Part shown: positions 29,716-38,603 of the stretch, piece after piece
Layout: each line of letters opens with the position of its first letter
Numbering within the stretch: position 1 is the first letter of the stretch
Assembly (NCBI GenBank): GCA_027484145.1
Contig: JAIXUH010000023.1
Location: 60,214 to 124,213 of the forward strand
Direction of reading: 5' to 3'
Source of the DNA: Rhodobacter sp.
GTDB taxonomy: Bacteria > Pseudomonadota > Alphaproteobacteria > Rhodobacterales > Rhodobacteraceae
DNA length: 64,000 nucleotides
Notes under the pieces: generated by a model
Seen by the model: the letters and a program-made list of their open reading frames with translations, nothing else
Told to the model about the DNA's origin: nothing
Database searches by the model: none
Position numbers and translations under genes: made by a program

Positions 29716-31386
29716 ATGGCGGAACGCATCACCCTGACAGAGGCGTCGCGCAAGGCGCCTCGAATCACGGCGCGGGGCGATAGCCGCCTGTTGGACGAAG
29801 GGGCAGCCCCGACCTTGGCCGATCTGGCCGGGGCGTTGCAGTTCGCGCTGGGCGATGGGCGCATCTGGCTGAGCGACGAGCGGATGGTGATGATGCAGAC
29901 GCAAGTGCTGGGCAGTCTGCGGCGCGACGTGATCAAGGCCATGGGCATGGATGCGGCGCGCAGCCTGTTCTATCAGACCGGCTGGCGCCAGGGTCAGCTT
30001 TATGCCGACCTTGTCCGAAAACGCTTTCACCAGGATGACATGACAGCTGCCCTTGCGGCTGGTCCGCGTCTGCACACGATGGAAGGGTTCGTCAAGGTCA
30101 CCACCAAGCGGTTCGAGTTCGACATCAAGCGCGGCCATTATCATGGCGAGTTTCACTGGCACGACAGCACCGAAGCGGTCGAGCATCTGCGGGCCTTTGG
30201 CGTGTCGGACTGCCCTACCTGCTGGATGCAGGTGGGCGCACCAGCCGGGTTCACGACCACCCTTCTTGGCCAACCCGTCATTTTCCGTGAGGTGGAATGC
30301 ATGGGCATGGGGGCCGAACGCTGTGTGGTCATCGGGCGCAATGCCGCCGCCTGGGGTGCCAACCCGCCCGAACTGGAGGAGTTTGCGCCCGCCACGACCC
30401 GCCCGCGCAACAAGCCGTGGAACCCCGCAGCGACGGACCCGAAACCTGCAAAGCCCGATGTGCCGCATGCGATCATCGGCAAGACCGCCGCCATCGAACG
30501 AGCGCGCCGCCTGCTGGAACGGGTGGCAGGCTATGACGAGCCGGTCATCTTTATGGGCGAACCCGGCACCGGCAAAGAGTTCTTTGCCCGCCGTCTGCAC
30601 GAGATCGGCCGCACGCCCAAAGCCCCATTTGTGACGGTCAACTGCGATGCCTATGCTGGCGGGTATTCCGAGATGCCGTTGTTCGGCAAGGGTGGCGCGT
30701 TCGAGCGTGCACAGGGCGGAACGCTGTTTCTGAACGACCTGTTCTCCTTACCCCGGCCATTGCAATCGCAGCTTGCGGCCCATCTGGGGCAAGAGGGGGC
30801 AACGCATCGCACACTGCGCGTGATGTCGGCCACCGGGGCCGCCGCGCGCGACGCGGTCACCAGTGGCGCGTTCCGGGCCGATCTGTATTTCCGCCTGTCG
30901 CTGTTGCCGATTGTCATTCCACCCTTGCGCGACCGGCGCGATGATCTGCCGATGCTGATCGATCACTTTGTGCATAGTCACAGCCGCACGCATCGCAAAC
31001 CCTTGCGACAGATTACTGTGGCCGCGCGGGATTTGCTGATGCGCTATGATTTTCCGGGCAATGTGCGCGAGTTGTCGAACATGATCGAGCGGGGGGTGAT
31101 CTATGCCGAACCCGGTGGCGATCTGGAAATCTCGCACATCTTCACGGGGATGGAACAGATGCCCGAGTTTGTCGAAGGGTTGCATGCCTCGGGCCGGATC
31201 GTGCGGCGCCGGACGCAGGGCACGCTGGCAGACCCGACCGAAGGACGCACTTTTGGTGAGCTGGAGGTTGAAACCTATCGCGCGGCGCTGGCGGCGGCGG
31301 ATGGCAACATCTCGGCCGCCGCGCGCGCACTGGGTCTAAGCCGGGCCAAGCTGGATTACCGGCTGGCAAAGCTGGGCCTGACCTGA
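29716..31386 (+). CDS. XylR/DmpR-like AAA+ regulator lacking the GAFTGA loop
   Basis: The 556-residue protein has the aromatic-sensor architecture: XylR_N (about 30-140), V4R with Cys-rich metal-like positions (CPTC at 166-169, VEC 195, ERC 203), an AAA+ domain and a Fis-type HTH (ISAAARALGLSRAKLDYRLAKLGL). Walker A is GEPGTGKE (281-288) and Walker B reads GTLFLND (335-341) instead of LFLDE. Between them the sequence goes PLFGKGGAFERAQGG, so the segment that carries GAFTGA, the sigma-54 contact, is missing. It may act on the sigma-70 polymerase, as seen for some GAFTGA-less relatives, or be a repressor. It diverges from the aldehyde dehydrogenase operon, its probable target. Confidence 0.88.
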   Translation: MAERITLTEASRKAPRITARGDSRLLDEGAAPTLADLAGALQFALGDGRIWLSDERMVMMQTQVLGSLRRDVIKAMGMDAARSLFYQTGWRQGQLYADLVRKRFHQDDMTAALAAGPRLHTMEGFVKVTTKRFEFDIKRGHYHGEFHWHDSTEAVEHLRAFGVSDCPTCWMQVGAPAGFTTTLLGQPVIFREVECMGMGAERCVVIGRNAAAWGANPPELEEFAPATTRPRNKPWNPAATDPKPAKPDVPHAIIGKTAAIERARRLLERVAGYDEPVIFMGEPGTGKEFFARRLHEIGRTPKAPFVTVNCDAYAGGYSEMPLFGKGGAFERAQGGTLFLNDLFSLPRPLQSQLAAHLGQEGATHRTLRVMSATGAAARDAVTSGAFRADLYFRLSLLPIVIPPLRDRRDDLPMLIDHFVHSHSRTHRKPLRQITVAARDLLMRYDFPGNVRELSNMIERGVIYAEPGGDLEISHIFTGMEQMPEFVEGLHASGRIVRRRTQGTLADPTEGRTFGELEVETYRAALAAADGNISAAARALGLSRAKLDYRLAKLGLT

Positions 31387-31423
31387 AGCGCTTCCGACGG
31401 CGGATGGCCGCAAAGGACCAGCG

Positions 31424-32326
31424 CTAATCCTGATCATAGCCAGCGCGATAGCTGGCCGGAGAGCGCCCCATCACACGGCGGAATGTGCGCGAAAAGTAGG
31501 ACGGGTCATCAAACCCAAGGGCATAGCCGATCTGGGCCACAGGCGTGCGGGTGTAGACCAGCAGCCGACACGCCTCGCGCATCAGGGCCGCATCGATCAC
31601 CGCCGAGGCGGGCTGGCCGGTCATCGCACGGCAAATCCGGCTCAGGTGACGGGCTGACAGCCCGACGGCGCGGGCGTAATCCGGCAGGGACCAGCGGTCG
31701 CGCAGATGCCGTGCCAGCAGGGTCTGGAACTGGGCAAAGCGCGGGTCGGTTCCGGCTGCGTCGGCCCGCGTCTGGCCAAGGCCGCGCAACACCAGACAGG
31801 CAAGCGCGGTGGCAAGTGCCTTCAGCAGAATCTCTCGCGCCGGGCAGGATTGGCGGTGCTCGTCCTCTATCTGTTGGAAAAGATTTGTGAATTCATCGCC
31901 CGCCTGCAGGGTTCCGGGCCAGCCCAAGGCAGTGTCACGCGACAGGGCCGGGCCAAGCAGATCGGGCAGGGTCTGCACCGGCACCGTCAGCACCCAGCCT
32001 TGCGTCCCTGCCTCCATGGTAAAATCATGCACCACGCCGGGTGGCACGTTCAACAGCGCCGGCAGGGTGGTCTCAACGCGCTTCCCATCCATCGTGATCT
32101 GCGCCACCCCGCTTTGGATCAGGAAGAACTGGTGCAGATGCAGGTGCCGGTGCGGGGCAATCCGCCAATCCAGACCAGAGGCACGGTCAGTGAACTGCTC
32201 GATGTGCAGAACATCCGGAAAGGCCCGGCTTTCGCCGTAAAGGCTCCAAGCAGGAATGGGGTCGGAACTGGTGGGAAAAGAGGGCTGCATGTCCGCAAAG
32301 TGCCAGTCACTGTCCGGCTCGTCCAT
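31424..32326 (-). CDS. pobR: AraC-family regulator, PobR-like
   Basis: The 300-residue protein has an N-terminal cupin-like sensor (HRHLHLHQFFLIQSG, PPGVVHDF) and a C-terminal AraC double HTH (GLSARHLSRICRAMTG, and QIGYALGFDDPSYFSRTFRRVMGRSPASYR). It is divergent from pobA across a 55-bp gap, the standard arrangement for PobR of the AraC type, which activates pobA with 4-hydroxybenzoate. The ATG at 32326 is the natural start. Its 3' end converges on the XylR-like gene with only 37 bp between. Confidence 0.85.
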   Translation of the reverse strand: MDEPDSDWHFADMQPSFPTSSDPIPAWSLYGESRAFPDVLHIEQFTDRASGLDWRIAPHRHLHLHQFFLIQSGVAQITMDGKRVETTLPALLNVPPGVVHDFTMEAGTQGWVLTVPVQTLPDLLGPALSRDTALGWPGTLQAGDEFTNLFQQIEDEHRQSCPAREILLKALATALACLVLRGLGQTRADAAGTDPRFAQFQTLLARHLRDRWSLPDYARAVGLSARHLSRICRAMTGQPASAVIDAALMREACRLLVYTRTPVAQIGYALGFDDPSYFSRTFRRVMGRSPASYRAGYDQD

Positions 32327-32381
32327 TCAAAACTGCGGTGCTGCGTTCTAAACCGGGTCAAGACGACGGGGGAGAGTGGAT

Positions 32382-33551
32382 ATGAAGACGGATGTAGCGA
32401 TCATCGGTGGCGGACCTGCGGGCCTTTTGCTGTCGCAGCTTTTGATGCGTGCCGGCATTTCCACCGTTGTTCTGGAACGCCAGACCCGCCCGCATGTGTT
32501 GTCGCGCATCCGCGCCGGTGTGCTGGAGGCGGGCACGGTCGAGGTGCTAAAGGCCGCCGGGGTAGGGGATCGCCTGCTGCGCGAAGGCATTCCGCATGAC
32601 AACTGTTACCTGTCGTCCGACGATACGCTGTTTCGCATCAATCTGATCGAAGGGTGCGGCAAGCAGGTCACCGTCTATGGCCAGACCGAGGTGACGCAGG
32701 ATCTGTATGATGCGCAGGATGCGATGGGTGCCACGATCCTGCACGAGGTGTCGGATGTTGCCCTGCATGACCTGACCGGCGATGCGCCCTTTGTGACCTT
32801 TCGTCATGACGGCGAGGCCAAACGGCTGGAGTGCCGTTACATCGCGGGTTGCGATGGCTTTCACGGCGTCAGCCGCCCCAGCATTCCAGCCGATGTGCGC
32901 AAGGAATTTGAAAAGGTCTATCCCTTTGGCTGGCTGGGGGTGCTCTCGCGCACGCCGCCCGCAACACCCGAACTGATCTATGCCAATCATGAACGCGGCT
33001 TTGCGCTTGCATCGATGCGAAACCCGATGCTGTCGCGCTATTATATTCAGGTGCCGCTGACGGACCGCGTCGAGGATTGGTCGGACGATGCGTTCTGGGC
33101 CGAACTTCTGCGCCGCTTTCCGCCGGACGTGGCGGCCAGCATCCAGACCGGCCCGTCGATCGAGAAAAGCATTGCCCCGCTGCGCAGTTTCGTCTGCGAG
33201 CCGATGCAATGGGGCCGCCTGTTCCTGTGCGGGGACGCGGCCCATATTGTGCCGCCCACTGGTGCCAAGGGCCTGAACCTTGCCGTGTCGGACATCTTTT
33301 ACCTGTCGCGGGCCCTGATCGCGCAATATGCCGATGGCAATGGCGATCTTCTGGCCCGCTATGGCCAAGATGCGCTGGCGCGGGTCTGGCAGGCGATGCG
33401 GTTTTCATGGCAACTGACCACGCTCATGCACCGTTTTCCGGATCAGACCGGGTTTGACCGCCGGATGCAGGTGGCCGAGTTGTCGCAGCTTGCCACGTCG
33501 CCCGATGCGCGGCGGCTGTTTTCGCAGGTCTATGCAGGGTTGCCCTACTGA
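32382..33551 (+). CDS. pobA: 4-hydroxybenzoate 3-monooxygenase
   Basis: The 389-residue flavoprotein has the FAD motif IIGGGPAGLLLSQLL, the second FAD motif in CDGFHG, and GDAAHIVPPTGAKGLNLA. The length and whole pattern, including the substrate-site SRYYIQVPL and APLRSFVCEPMQWGRLFLCGD, match PobA, which makes protocatechuate from 4-hydroxybenzoate with NADPH and O2. The ATG at 32382 has a GGAGAG site 5 bases upstream; an in-frame GTG two codons earlier is less likely. It links the cou-type genes to the pca operon. Confidence 0.95.
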   Translation: MKTDVAIIGGGPAGLLLSQLLMRAGISTVVLERQTRPHVLSRIRAGVLEAGTVEVLKAAGVGDRLLREGIPHDNCYLSSDDTLFRINLIEGCGKQVTVYGQTEVTQDLYDAQDAMGATILHEVSDVALHDLTGDAPFVTFRHDGEAKRLECRYIAGCDGFHGVSRPSIPADVRKEFEKVYPFGWLGVLSRTPPATPELIYANHERGFALASMRNPMLSRYYIQVPLTDRVEDWSDDAFWAELLRRFPPDVAASIQTGPSIEKSIAPLRSFVCEPMQWGRLFLCGDAAHIVPPTGAKGLNLAVSDIFYLSRALIAQYADGNGDLLARYGQDALARVWQAMRFSWQLTTLMHRFPDQTGFDRRMQVAELSQLATSPDARRLFSQVYAGLPY

Positions 33552-33583
33552 CAGACGGGCGTCACCGACTTGGCGTCAACTCT

Positions 33584-33604
33584 TATCTTGACAACGAAAA
33601 GATA
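33584..33604. promoter_or_regulatory. TATCTT-N9-AAGATA dyad downstream of pobA
   Basis: Perfect 6-bp arms with a 9-base spacer lie in the 229-bp gap between pobA and the DUF2147 gene. It could be a weak operator for the downstream gene; nothing else recognisable is in the gap. Confidence 0.25.
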
Positions 33605-33780
33605 GGCCGTAGCCTTGGCATGTGGTCAGTGTAAAGATTGCGTGTGATTGGAAGGGCGCCATGGGCAGATGGACTGCTTGTGGTGCCCGGCCCATGCTGC
33701 AGCGCCCTTTTGCACGCTGCTGGCAGGGGGCAACCTTTGGGGCAGGGGCCGCGCAAAGGCTTTGTCACGAAGGGTCTGAG

Positions 33781-34173
33781 ATGCGCTATCTGCCGCTTGC
33801 CGTGACCACGTTCCTGCTGGGGGCCTTGCCCCTGATGGCCGCTGCACCGGATGCAACAGGCGTCTGGCGCACCGAGGCGACACAAGACGGCACGCTGGAT
33901 GTCAGGATTTCCGCCTGTGGTGCGGCGCTGTGTGGCACGATCCTGCTGGCGCGCGACCCGTCCGGCACCGAACAGCCTTATCCGCACGCCGGCCGCCAGA
34001 TGATCTGGGACATGGTGGCCGATGGTGCCGGGCAGTGGTCTGGTGGCAAGATCTGGGACCCACGCAATGACCGCACGTTCAATGCGCGCATGGAACTGAC
34101 GGGCGGCACGCTGGCCGTTTCCGGGTGTGTTCTGGGCATTTGTCAGGCGCAGGTCTGGCAGCGGGCAGACTGA
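33781..34173 (+). CDS. DUF2147-family exported protein
   Basis: The 130-residue protein begins MRYLPLAVTTFLLGALPLMA, a Sec signal with cleavage near MAAAPD. The mature part shows the DUF2147 pattern: GVWRTEATQDGTLDVRISACGAALCGTIL, ending LAVSGCVLGICQAQVWQR, with four Cys likely to form disulfides in the periplasm. An upstream in-frame extension lacks family resemblance and was not used. The function of DUF2147 proteins is unknown, and no link to the neighbouring pob and pca genes is evident. Confidence 0.8.
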   Translation: MRYLPLAVTTFLLGALPLMAAAPDATGVWRTEATQDGTLDVRISACGAALCGTILLARDPSGTEQPYPHAGRQMIWDMVADGAGQWSGGKIWDPRNDRTFNARMELTGGTLAVSGCVLGICQAQVWQRAD

Positions 34174-34195
34174 CGGCCTGGTGCGGGCGCCGCGG

Positions 34196-35092
34196 TCAAC
34201 CGGCCTCTTGCGCGCACAGGCGAACCAAAAGCTCTGCGCCCGGATGAAGGGCCGCGCTTTGAACCTGCGTGATCCCCACGGCCCCGGACAAAAACCGCAC
34301 GCCGGTCGGAAGTTCGACCATCTCGCCCCCGGCCAGTTCCTTGGCCACCACCCCGCGTGAGATGAACCAGACCGCGTCAGACGCCGCCAGAAGCCCCCGC
34401 CCAACCGCCAGTGCCGTGGTTTCGACCGCCGGGCGCAGGGCGGGCAGGCCCAGCATGGCCAGATAATCGTTCACATGACGCCGAATCAACGCGCCTTCGG
34501 GGGGCAGAATGACCGGCACCACCTGCAAAAGGTCAGCCACAGGATGCGCCACCATCGGATGGCCCCCGCGTGCCACCAGCACCACATCCTCTTCGTACAG
34601 ATGGGTAAAGCGCAGGCCCGCCATATCCTGCGGGTCAGGCATGCGTCCGACCATCATGTCGATCCCTCCATCGCGCAGCAGCCCCATCAGATAGGCATGC
34701 GGCCCCGTCTCGATCTTCAGCACCGTCGTGGGTTGCAGGGCGCGAAAGCGCACGGCCACCCGCGGAAACAACCGCGTGGCCGCGGTGGGCAGAATGCCAA
34801 GGCGGATGCTGTCCCCTGCAGCCGGATGCAGGGCGGCCACGCCATCTTCCAGCGCACGCAGGCCCAAAGTGGCATGATGCCGAAAAAGCGCGCCCTGTTC
34901 GGTCAGAACCAGTCGCCGCCGTCCGCGGCGAAACAATGCGGTGCCCAGCAAATCCTCAAGTTCCGCAAGGGTCCGGCTGAGCGCGGGCTGCGAAATGCCT
35001 TGGGCACGGGCAACGGGCGACAGCGCGCCACTTGCCGCAATGTCCAGAAAGGCGCGGATATGGCGCAGCTTGATGCCGGGATGCATAATCAT
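34196..35092 (-). CDS. pcaQ: LysR-type regulator of the pca operon, PcaQ
   Basis: The 298-residue LysR protein opens MIMHPGIKLRHIRAFLDIAA, with HTH residues ALSPVARAQGISQPALSRTLAELEDLLG and the PcaQ-like segments LRPAVETTALAVGRGLL and WFISRGVV. PcaQ activates pcaDCHGB in alphaproteobacteria in response to beta-carboxymuconate. It diverges from pcaD by 77 bp. A second ATG at 35086 is in frame, and no clear ribosome site chooses between them. Confidence 0.9.
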   Translation of the reverse strand: MIMHPGIKLRHIRAFLDIAASGALSPVARAQGISQPALSRTLAELEDLLGTALFRRGRRRLVLTEQGALFRHHATLGLRALEDGVAALHPAAGDSIRLGILPTAATRLFPRVAVRFRALQPTTVLKIETGPHAYLMGLLRDGGIDMMVGRMPDPQDMAGLRFTHLYEEDVVLVARGGHPMVAHPVADLLQVVPVILPPEGALIRRHVNDYLAMLGLPALRPAVETTALAVGRGLLAASDAVWFISRGVVAKELAGGEMVELPTGVRFLSGAVGITQVQSAALHPGAELLVRLCAQEAG

Positions 35093-35102
35093 ACAGTTAT
35101 GC
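35083..35102. promoter_or_regulatory. GCATAA-N8-TTATGC dyad, PcaQ operator candidate
   Basis: Perfect 6-bp arms with an 8-base spacer straddle the pcaQ start codons and lie about 67 bp upstream of pcaD. The size and the A/T-rich arms fit a LysR dyad, and the known PcaQ boxes in rhizobia have a similar ATAA/TTAT core. Confidence 0.45.
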
Positions 35103-35169
35103 TTGTGCGCCCATTTTGCATTTCTTTCCCCATTCGCTATCCGCTACATTATGAATTGGAGGTACTCTG

Positions 35170-35955
35170 ATGCAAGTCCTGACGCGGCCCTTTGGTGCGC
35201 TTCATATCCAGAGCAATGGCCCGCAGGGCGCGCCTGCCGTAGTGTTTGCCAATTCGCTGGGCACTGATCTGCGGTTGTGGGATGCGGTCGTGCCGCTGCT
35301 GCCGCCGGGCCTGCGCTTGGTGCGTTATGACAAGCGCGGGCATGGCCTTTCGGATCATGGCGGCGGCACAAGGATCGAGGATCACGCCGCCGACGCGATT
35401 GCCGTGATCGAGGCCTGTGGCTCTGGCCCCGTCGTTTTTGTCGGCCTGTCAATCGGCGGGCTGATCGCGCAAGTCGTCGCCAGCCAGCGGCCCGATCTTG
35501 TGCGCGCTTTGGTCCTGTCGAACACCGCCGCGCGCCTTGGGTCGCCTGAAAGCTGGCAAGCCCGGATCGATGCCGTGACCGCCCATGGGCTGGCCCCTAT
35601 CGCCGATGCCGTGATGGAGCGGTGGTTTGCCGCCCCGTTCCTGACCAGCCCTGCCTGCACGCCATGGCGCAACATGCTGCAGCGCACCCCGGTCGACGGC
35701 TACATTGCCGCCTGTCATGCGCTTGCCACCGCCGATCAAAGCTTGGCCACCGCCGCGCTGCGCCTGCCCACGTTGGCGATTGCCGGGTCAGAAGATGGCG
35801 CAACCCCACCCGATTTGGTGCAGGCCACGGCGGCCCTGATCCCCGGCGCGACCTTCCATGTCATTCCCGGCGCAGGCCATCTGCCTTGCGTCGAGACGCC
35901 CGAAGCCTGGGCTGCCATCGTGTCGCCTTTCCTGAAAGCCCACGCCCATGCCTGA
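35170..35955 (+). CDS. pcaD: 3-oxoadipate enol-lactonase
   Basis: The 261-residue alpha/beta-hydrolase has the PcaD pattern: VVFANSLGTDLRLWD, YDKRGHGLSD, nucleophile in VGLSIGGLIAQ, acid in GSEDGATPP and His in GAGHLPCVE. It opens beta-ketoadipate enol-lactone to beta-ketoadipate. A GGAGG site lies 8 bases before the ATG. It is the first gene of the pcaDCHG-BKACE-pcaB operon, under PcaQ. Confidence 0.93.
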   Translation: MQVLTRPFGALHIQSNGPQGAPAVVFANSLGTDLRLWDAVVPLLPPGLRLVRYDKRGHGLSDHGGGTRIEDHAADAIAVIEACGSGPVVFVGLSIGGLIAQVVASQRPDLVRALVLSNTAARLGSPESWQARIDAVTAHGLAPIADAVMERWFAAPFLTSPACTPWRNMLQRTPVDGYIAACHALATADQSLATAALRLPTLAIAGSEDGATPPDLVQATAALIPGATFHVIPGAGHLPCVETPEAWAAIVSPFLKAHAHA

Positions 35956-36334
35956 CCTGACCGACAAGGCTATGACCACCCGCCGCCGTGTCTTGGGCGA
36001 TGCCCATGTTAACCGCGCCGAGGCGGCAAAGACCCCCTTTGACGCACCCTTTCAGGCCTTGATCACCGATGCCGCATGGGGCCATGTCTGGTCACGCGAC
36101 ACCATCTCCTTGCGCGAAAGGTCGATGATGACCATCGCCTTGCTGGCGGGCTTGGGCAATGATCACGAACTGGCCATGCACATCCGGGCCACCCGCAACA
36201 CCGGCGCCACGCAAGCGGATGTGATGGAGGCGTTGTTGCACGTCGCCATCTATGCCGGCGTGCCGCGCGCCAACCACGCCATTGCCATCGCCAAAGAGGT
36301 TTTCGCCGCCATGGCGCAGGAGGACACCCCATGA
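35948..36334 (+). CDS. pcaC: 4-carboxymuconolactone decarboxylase
   Basis: The 128-residue protein is a complete Pca[16 protein letters not shown] at the start, [23 protein letters not shown], and the [19 protein letters not shown] segment ([18 protein letters not shown]). It decarboxylates gamma-carboxymuconolactone. It overlaps pcaD by 8 bp and pcaH by 4 bp, so translation is coupled throughout. Confidence 0.93.
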   Translation: MPDLTDKAMTTRRRVLGDAHVNRAEAAKTPFDAPFQALITDAAWGHVWSRDTISLRERSMMTIALLAGLGNDHELAMHIRATRNTGATQADVMEALLHVAIYAGVPRANHAIAIAKEVFAAMAQEDTP

Positions 36335-37053
36335 AGCCCGCCGAATTCTACATGCGTGACCGCAGCCTGCATCCGCCTGCCCATCATCCGGGCTACAAGA
36401 CCAGCGTGCCGCGCTCGCCCCGCAACGCGCTTTTGACGCTGCAACAGACCGTGTCGGAAATCACCGGGCCGACCTTTGGGCACAGTGACATCGGCGCGCT
36501 GGACAATGACCTGACGCTGAACTTCAACCATGGCGGCCTGCCGGTGGGCGAGCGGATCATTCTGCAAGGCCGGGTTCTTGACGAAAACAACCGCCCTGTT
36601 CCGAACACCTTGGTCGAGATATGGCAGGCCAATGCCTCGGGTCGCTATCGGCACAAGAAAGACGCCTATCTGGGCGCGCTGGACCCCAATTTTGGCGGCT
36701 GCGGGCGCACGCTGACCGATGCGAACGGCCATTATGCCTTTCGCACCATCAAGCCCGGGCCCTATCCTTGGCTGAACTACGTCAACTCATGGCGTCCCGC
36801 GCATATCCATGTGTCTGTCTTTGGCACATCATTCAGCCAGCGCCTGATCACGCAGTTGTATTTCGAGGGCGATCCCCTGATCCCGAAATGCCCGATCGTA
36901 CAGACCATCCCTGACCCGCAGGCCGTGCAGCAACTGATCGCCGTGCTGGACCTGAATTCGGCTGTGCCGATGGATTGTCTGGCCTACAAGTTTGACATCG
37001 TGCTTCGCGGGCGGCGGTCGACGCTGTTTGAAAACCGGCTTGAGGGGAACTGA
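36331..37053 (+). CDS. pcaH: Protocatechuate 3,4-dioxygenase beta subunit
   Basis: The 240-residue protein carries the intradiol dioxygenase core: [18 protein letters not shown], the ferric ligand Tyr residues in [21 protein letters not shown], and the two His of HIHVS. The conserved N-terminal YKTSVPRSP and [13 protein letters not shown] mark the beta subunit, which holds the non-haem Fe(III). It cleaves protocatechuate between its hydroxyls. The start overlaps pcaC (ATGA). Confidence 0.95.
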   Translation: MKPAEFYMRDRSLHPPAHHPGYKTSVPRSPRNALLTLQQTVSEITGPTFGHSDIGALDNDLTLNFNHGGLPVGERIILQGRVLDENNRPVPNTLVEIWQANASGRYRHKKDAYLGALDPNFGGCGRTLTDANGHYAFRTIKPGPYPWLNYVNSWRPAHIHVSVFGTSFSQRLITQLYFEGDPLIPKCPIVQTIPDPQAVQQLIAVLDLNSAVPMDCLAYKFDIVLRGRRSTLFENRLEGN

Positions 37054-37119
37054 GCATGTTCAGGAATATTGGTCACCGGTTTTCCGGTTCGAACATGCGC
37101 AAGAAGGGGGACTGACACG

Positions 37120-37734
37120 GTGCAATCCTTGCCCTACCTGCGCGAAAGCGCATCGCAAACCGCTGGTCCCTACGTCCATATCGGCCTTGCCCCCGGTGCT
37201 GCGGGTTTCCACACCTTTGAGACGGAACTCGGACAGACCCTTGCCCCTGCGGGTGTGCCGGGCGAACGTGTGACCATCGAAGGCCAAGTTTTCGATGGCC
37301 TTGGCGCGCCGATCAAGGATGTGCTGATCGAAGTCTGGCAGGCGGATGCAAACGGCATCTATCCCCACCCCGAAGACCCCCGCATGGCCGATTGCGCGCC
37401 GGGGTTTCGCGGCTGGGGCCGGGTGATTTCAGACTTCGACACCGGGCTTTTCAAGTTTGAGACCATCAAGCCCGGTCCGGTTCCGAGCCGCGCGGGGCGC
37501 ATGCAGGCGCCGCACCTGAACCTGTGGCTTGTGTCACGCGGCATCAACATCGGGCTGAACACGCGGATGTATTTCCCCGAAGATGCCGCCGCCCATGCCG
37601 CCGACCCCGTCCTTGGCAGTATCGAACAGCGCGCCCGCGTGGCCACCCTGATCGCCACGGCAACGGGCCCTTCCACCTACCGTTTCGACATCCGCCTGCA
37701 GGGCGACGGCGAAACCGTGTTCATCGACGTGTGA
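37120..37734 (+). CDS. pcaG: Protocatechuate 3,4-dioxygenase alpha subunit
   Basis: The 204-residue alpha subunit has SASQTAGPYVHIGLAPGAAG at the N-terminus, VLIEVWQADANGIYPHP, FKFETIKPGPVPSRAGRMQAPHLNLWLVSRG and the family's missing metal ligands. A GTG at 37120 with an AGGGGGA site 8 bases upstream is the best start; a longer frame from 37069 begins inside the pcaH-pcaG gap and adds 17 unrelated residues. A small ACCGG-TTTT-CCGGT hairpin is in that gap. Confidence 0.92.
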   Translation: MQSLPYLRESASQTAGPYVHIGLAPGAAGFHTFETELGQTLAPAGVPGERVTIEGQVFDGLGAPIKDVLIEVWQADANGIYPHPEDPRMADCAPGFRGWGRVISDFDTGLFKFETIKPGPVPSRAGRMQAPHLNLWLVSRGINIGLNTRMYFPEDAAAHAADPVLGSIEQRARVATLIATATGPSTYRFDIRLQGDGETVFIDV

Positions 37735-37736
37735 CC

Positions 37737-38594
37737 ATGACCACCCCCCATGCCGGCAAGCCTTGCATCATCTGCGTCGCCATCACCGGGTCATTGCCGA
37801 CCAAGGCCAACAACCCCGCCGTGCCGATCACGATCACCGAACAGGTGGAAAGCACGCACGAGGCGTTCGAGGCCGGGGCGACCATCGCCCATTGCCATGT
37901 GCGCGATGACGAGGGGAAACCGACCAGCGACCCCGACCGTTTCGCGCGACTGAAGGAAGGGTTGGAAAAGCACTGCCCCGGCATGATCGTGCAACTGTCC
38001 ACGGGCGGCCGTTCGGGTGCGGGTCAGGCGCGCGGCGGCATGCTGCCCTTGCGGCCCGATATGGCCAGCCTGTCGGTAGGGTCGAACAACTTTCCCACCC
38101 GCGTCTATGAAAATCCGCCCGATCTGGTGGATTGGCTGGCGGCCGAGATGTTGAAGTATCACGTGAAGCCCGAGGTGGAAGCCTTTGATCTTTCACATAT
38201 CCTGAAGGCCAAGGAAATGCAGGACAAGGGCCAGCTTTCCGGCACGCCCTATGTGCAGTTCGTGATGGGCGTCAAGAACGCCATGCCCGCTGACCGCCAT
38301 GTGTTCGACTACTACATTGCCACGGTCAAACGCCTGTTCGGCGATGATGCGCCGTGGTGCGCCGCCGGAATCGGCCCGGCGCAGATTGTGCTGAACGACT
38401 GGGCGGTATCCTCTGGCGGCCATGCCCGCACGGGGCTTGAGGATAACGTGCGCCTTGACCGTGACCGCCTTGCCCCGTCCAACGCGGCCCTTGTGCAGCG
38501 CGTGGTTGATTTGTGCGATCACTACGCCCGCCCGGTTGCCACATGGGCGCAGGCGCGTGCTATCCTTGGGCTGCCCTTGCAGTCCCCCGCCTAG
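37737..38594 (+). CDS. BKACE (DUF849) beta-keto acid cleavage enzyme
   Basis: The 285-residue TIM-barrel protein belongs to the DUF849/Kce family of zinc-dependent beta-keto acid cleavage enzymes. It has ICVAITGSLPTKANNPAVP, the metal His pair in AHCHVRDDEG, STGGRSG and SVGSNNFPTRVYENPP. BKACE enzymes convert a beta-keto acid plus acetyl-CoA into acetoacetate and a CoA ester. Inside a pca operon the natural substrate would be beta-ketoadipate, giving succinyl-CoA and acetoacetate. The gene starts 2 bp after the pcaG stop and is followed by pcaB after 9 bp, so it is a full operon member. Confidence 0.85.
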   Translation: MTTPHAGKPCIICVAITGSLPTKANNPAVPITITEQVESTHEAFEAGATIAHCHVRDDEGKPTSDPDRFARLKEGLEKHCPGMIVQLSTGGRSGAGQARGGMLPLRPDMASLSVGSNNFPTRVYENPPDLVDWLAAEMLKYHVKPEVEAFDLSHILKAKEMQDKGQLSGTPYVQFVMGVKNAMPADRHVFDYYIATVKRLFGDDAPWCAAGIGPAQIVLNDWAVSSGGHARTGLEDNVRLDRDRLAPSNAALVQRVVDLCDHYARPVATWAQARAILGLPLQSPA

Positions 38595-38603
38595 AAAGCC
38601 GCC

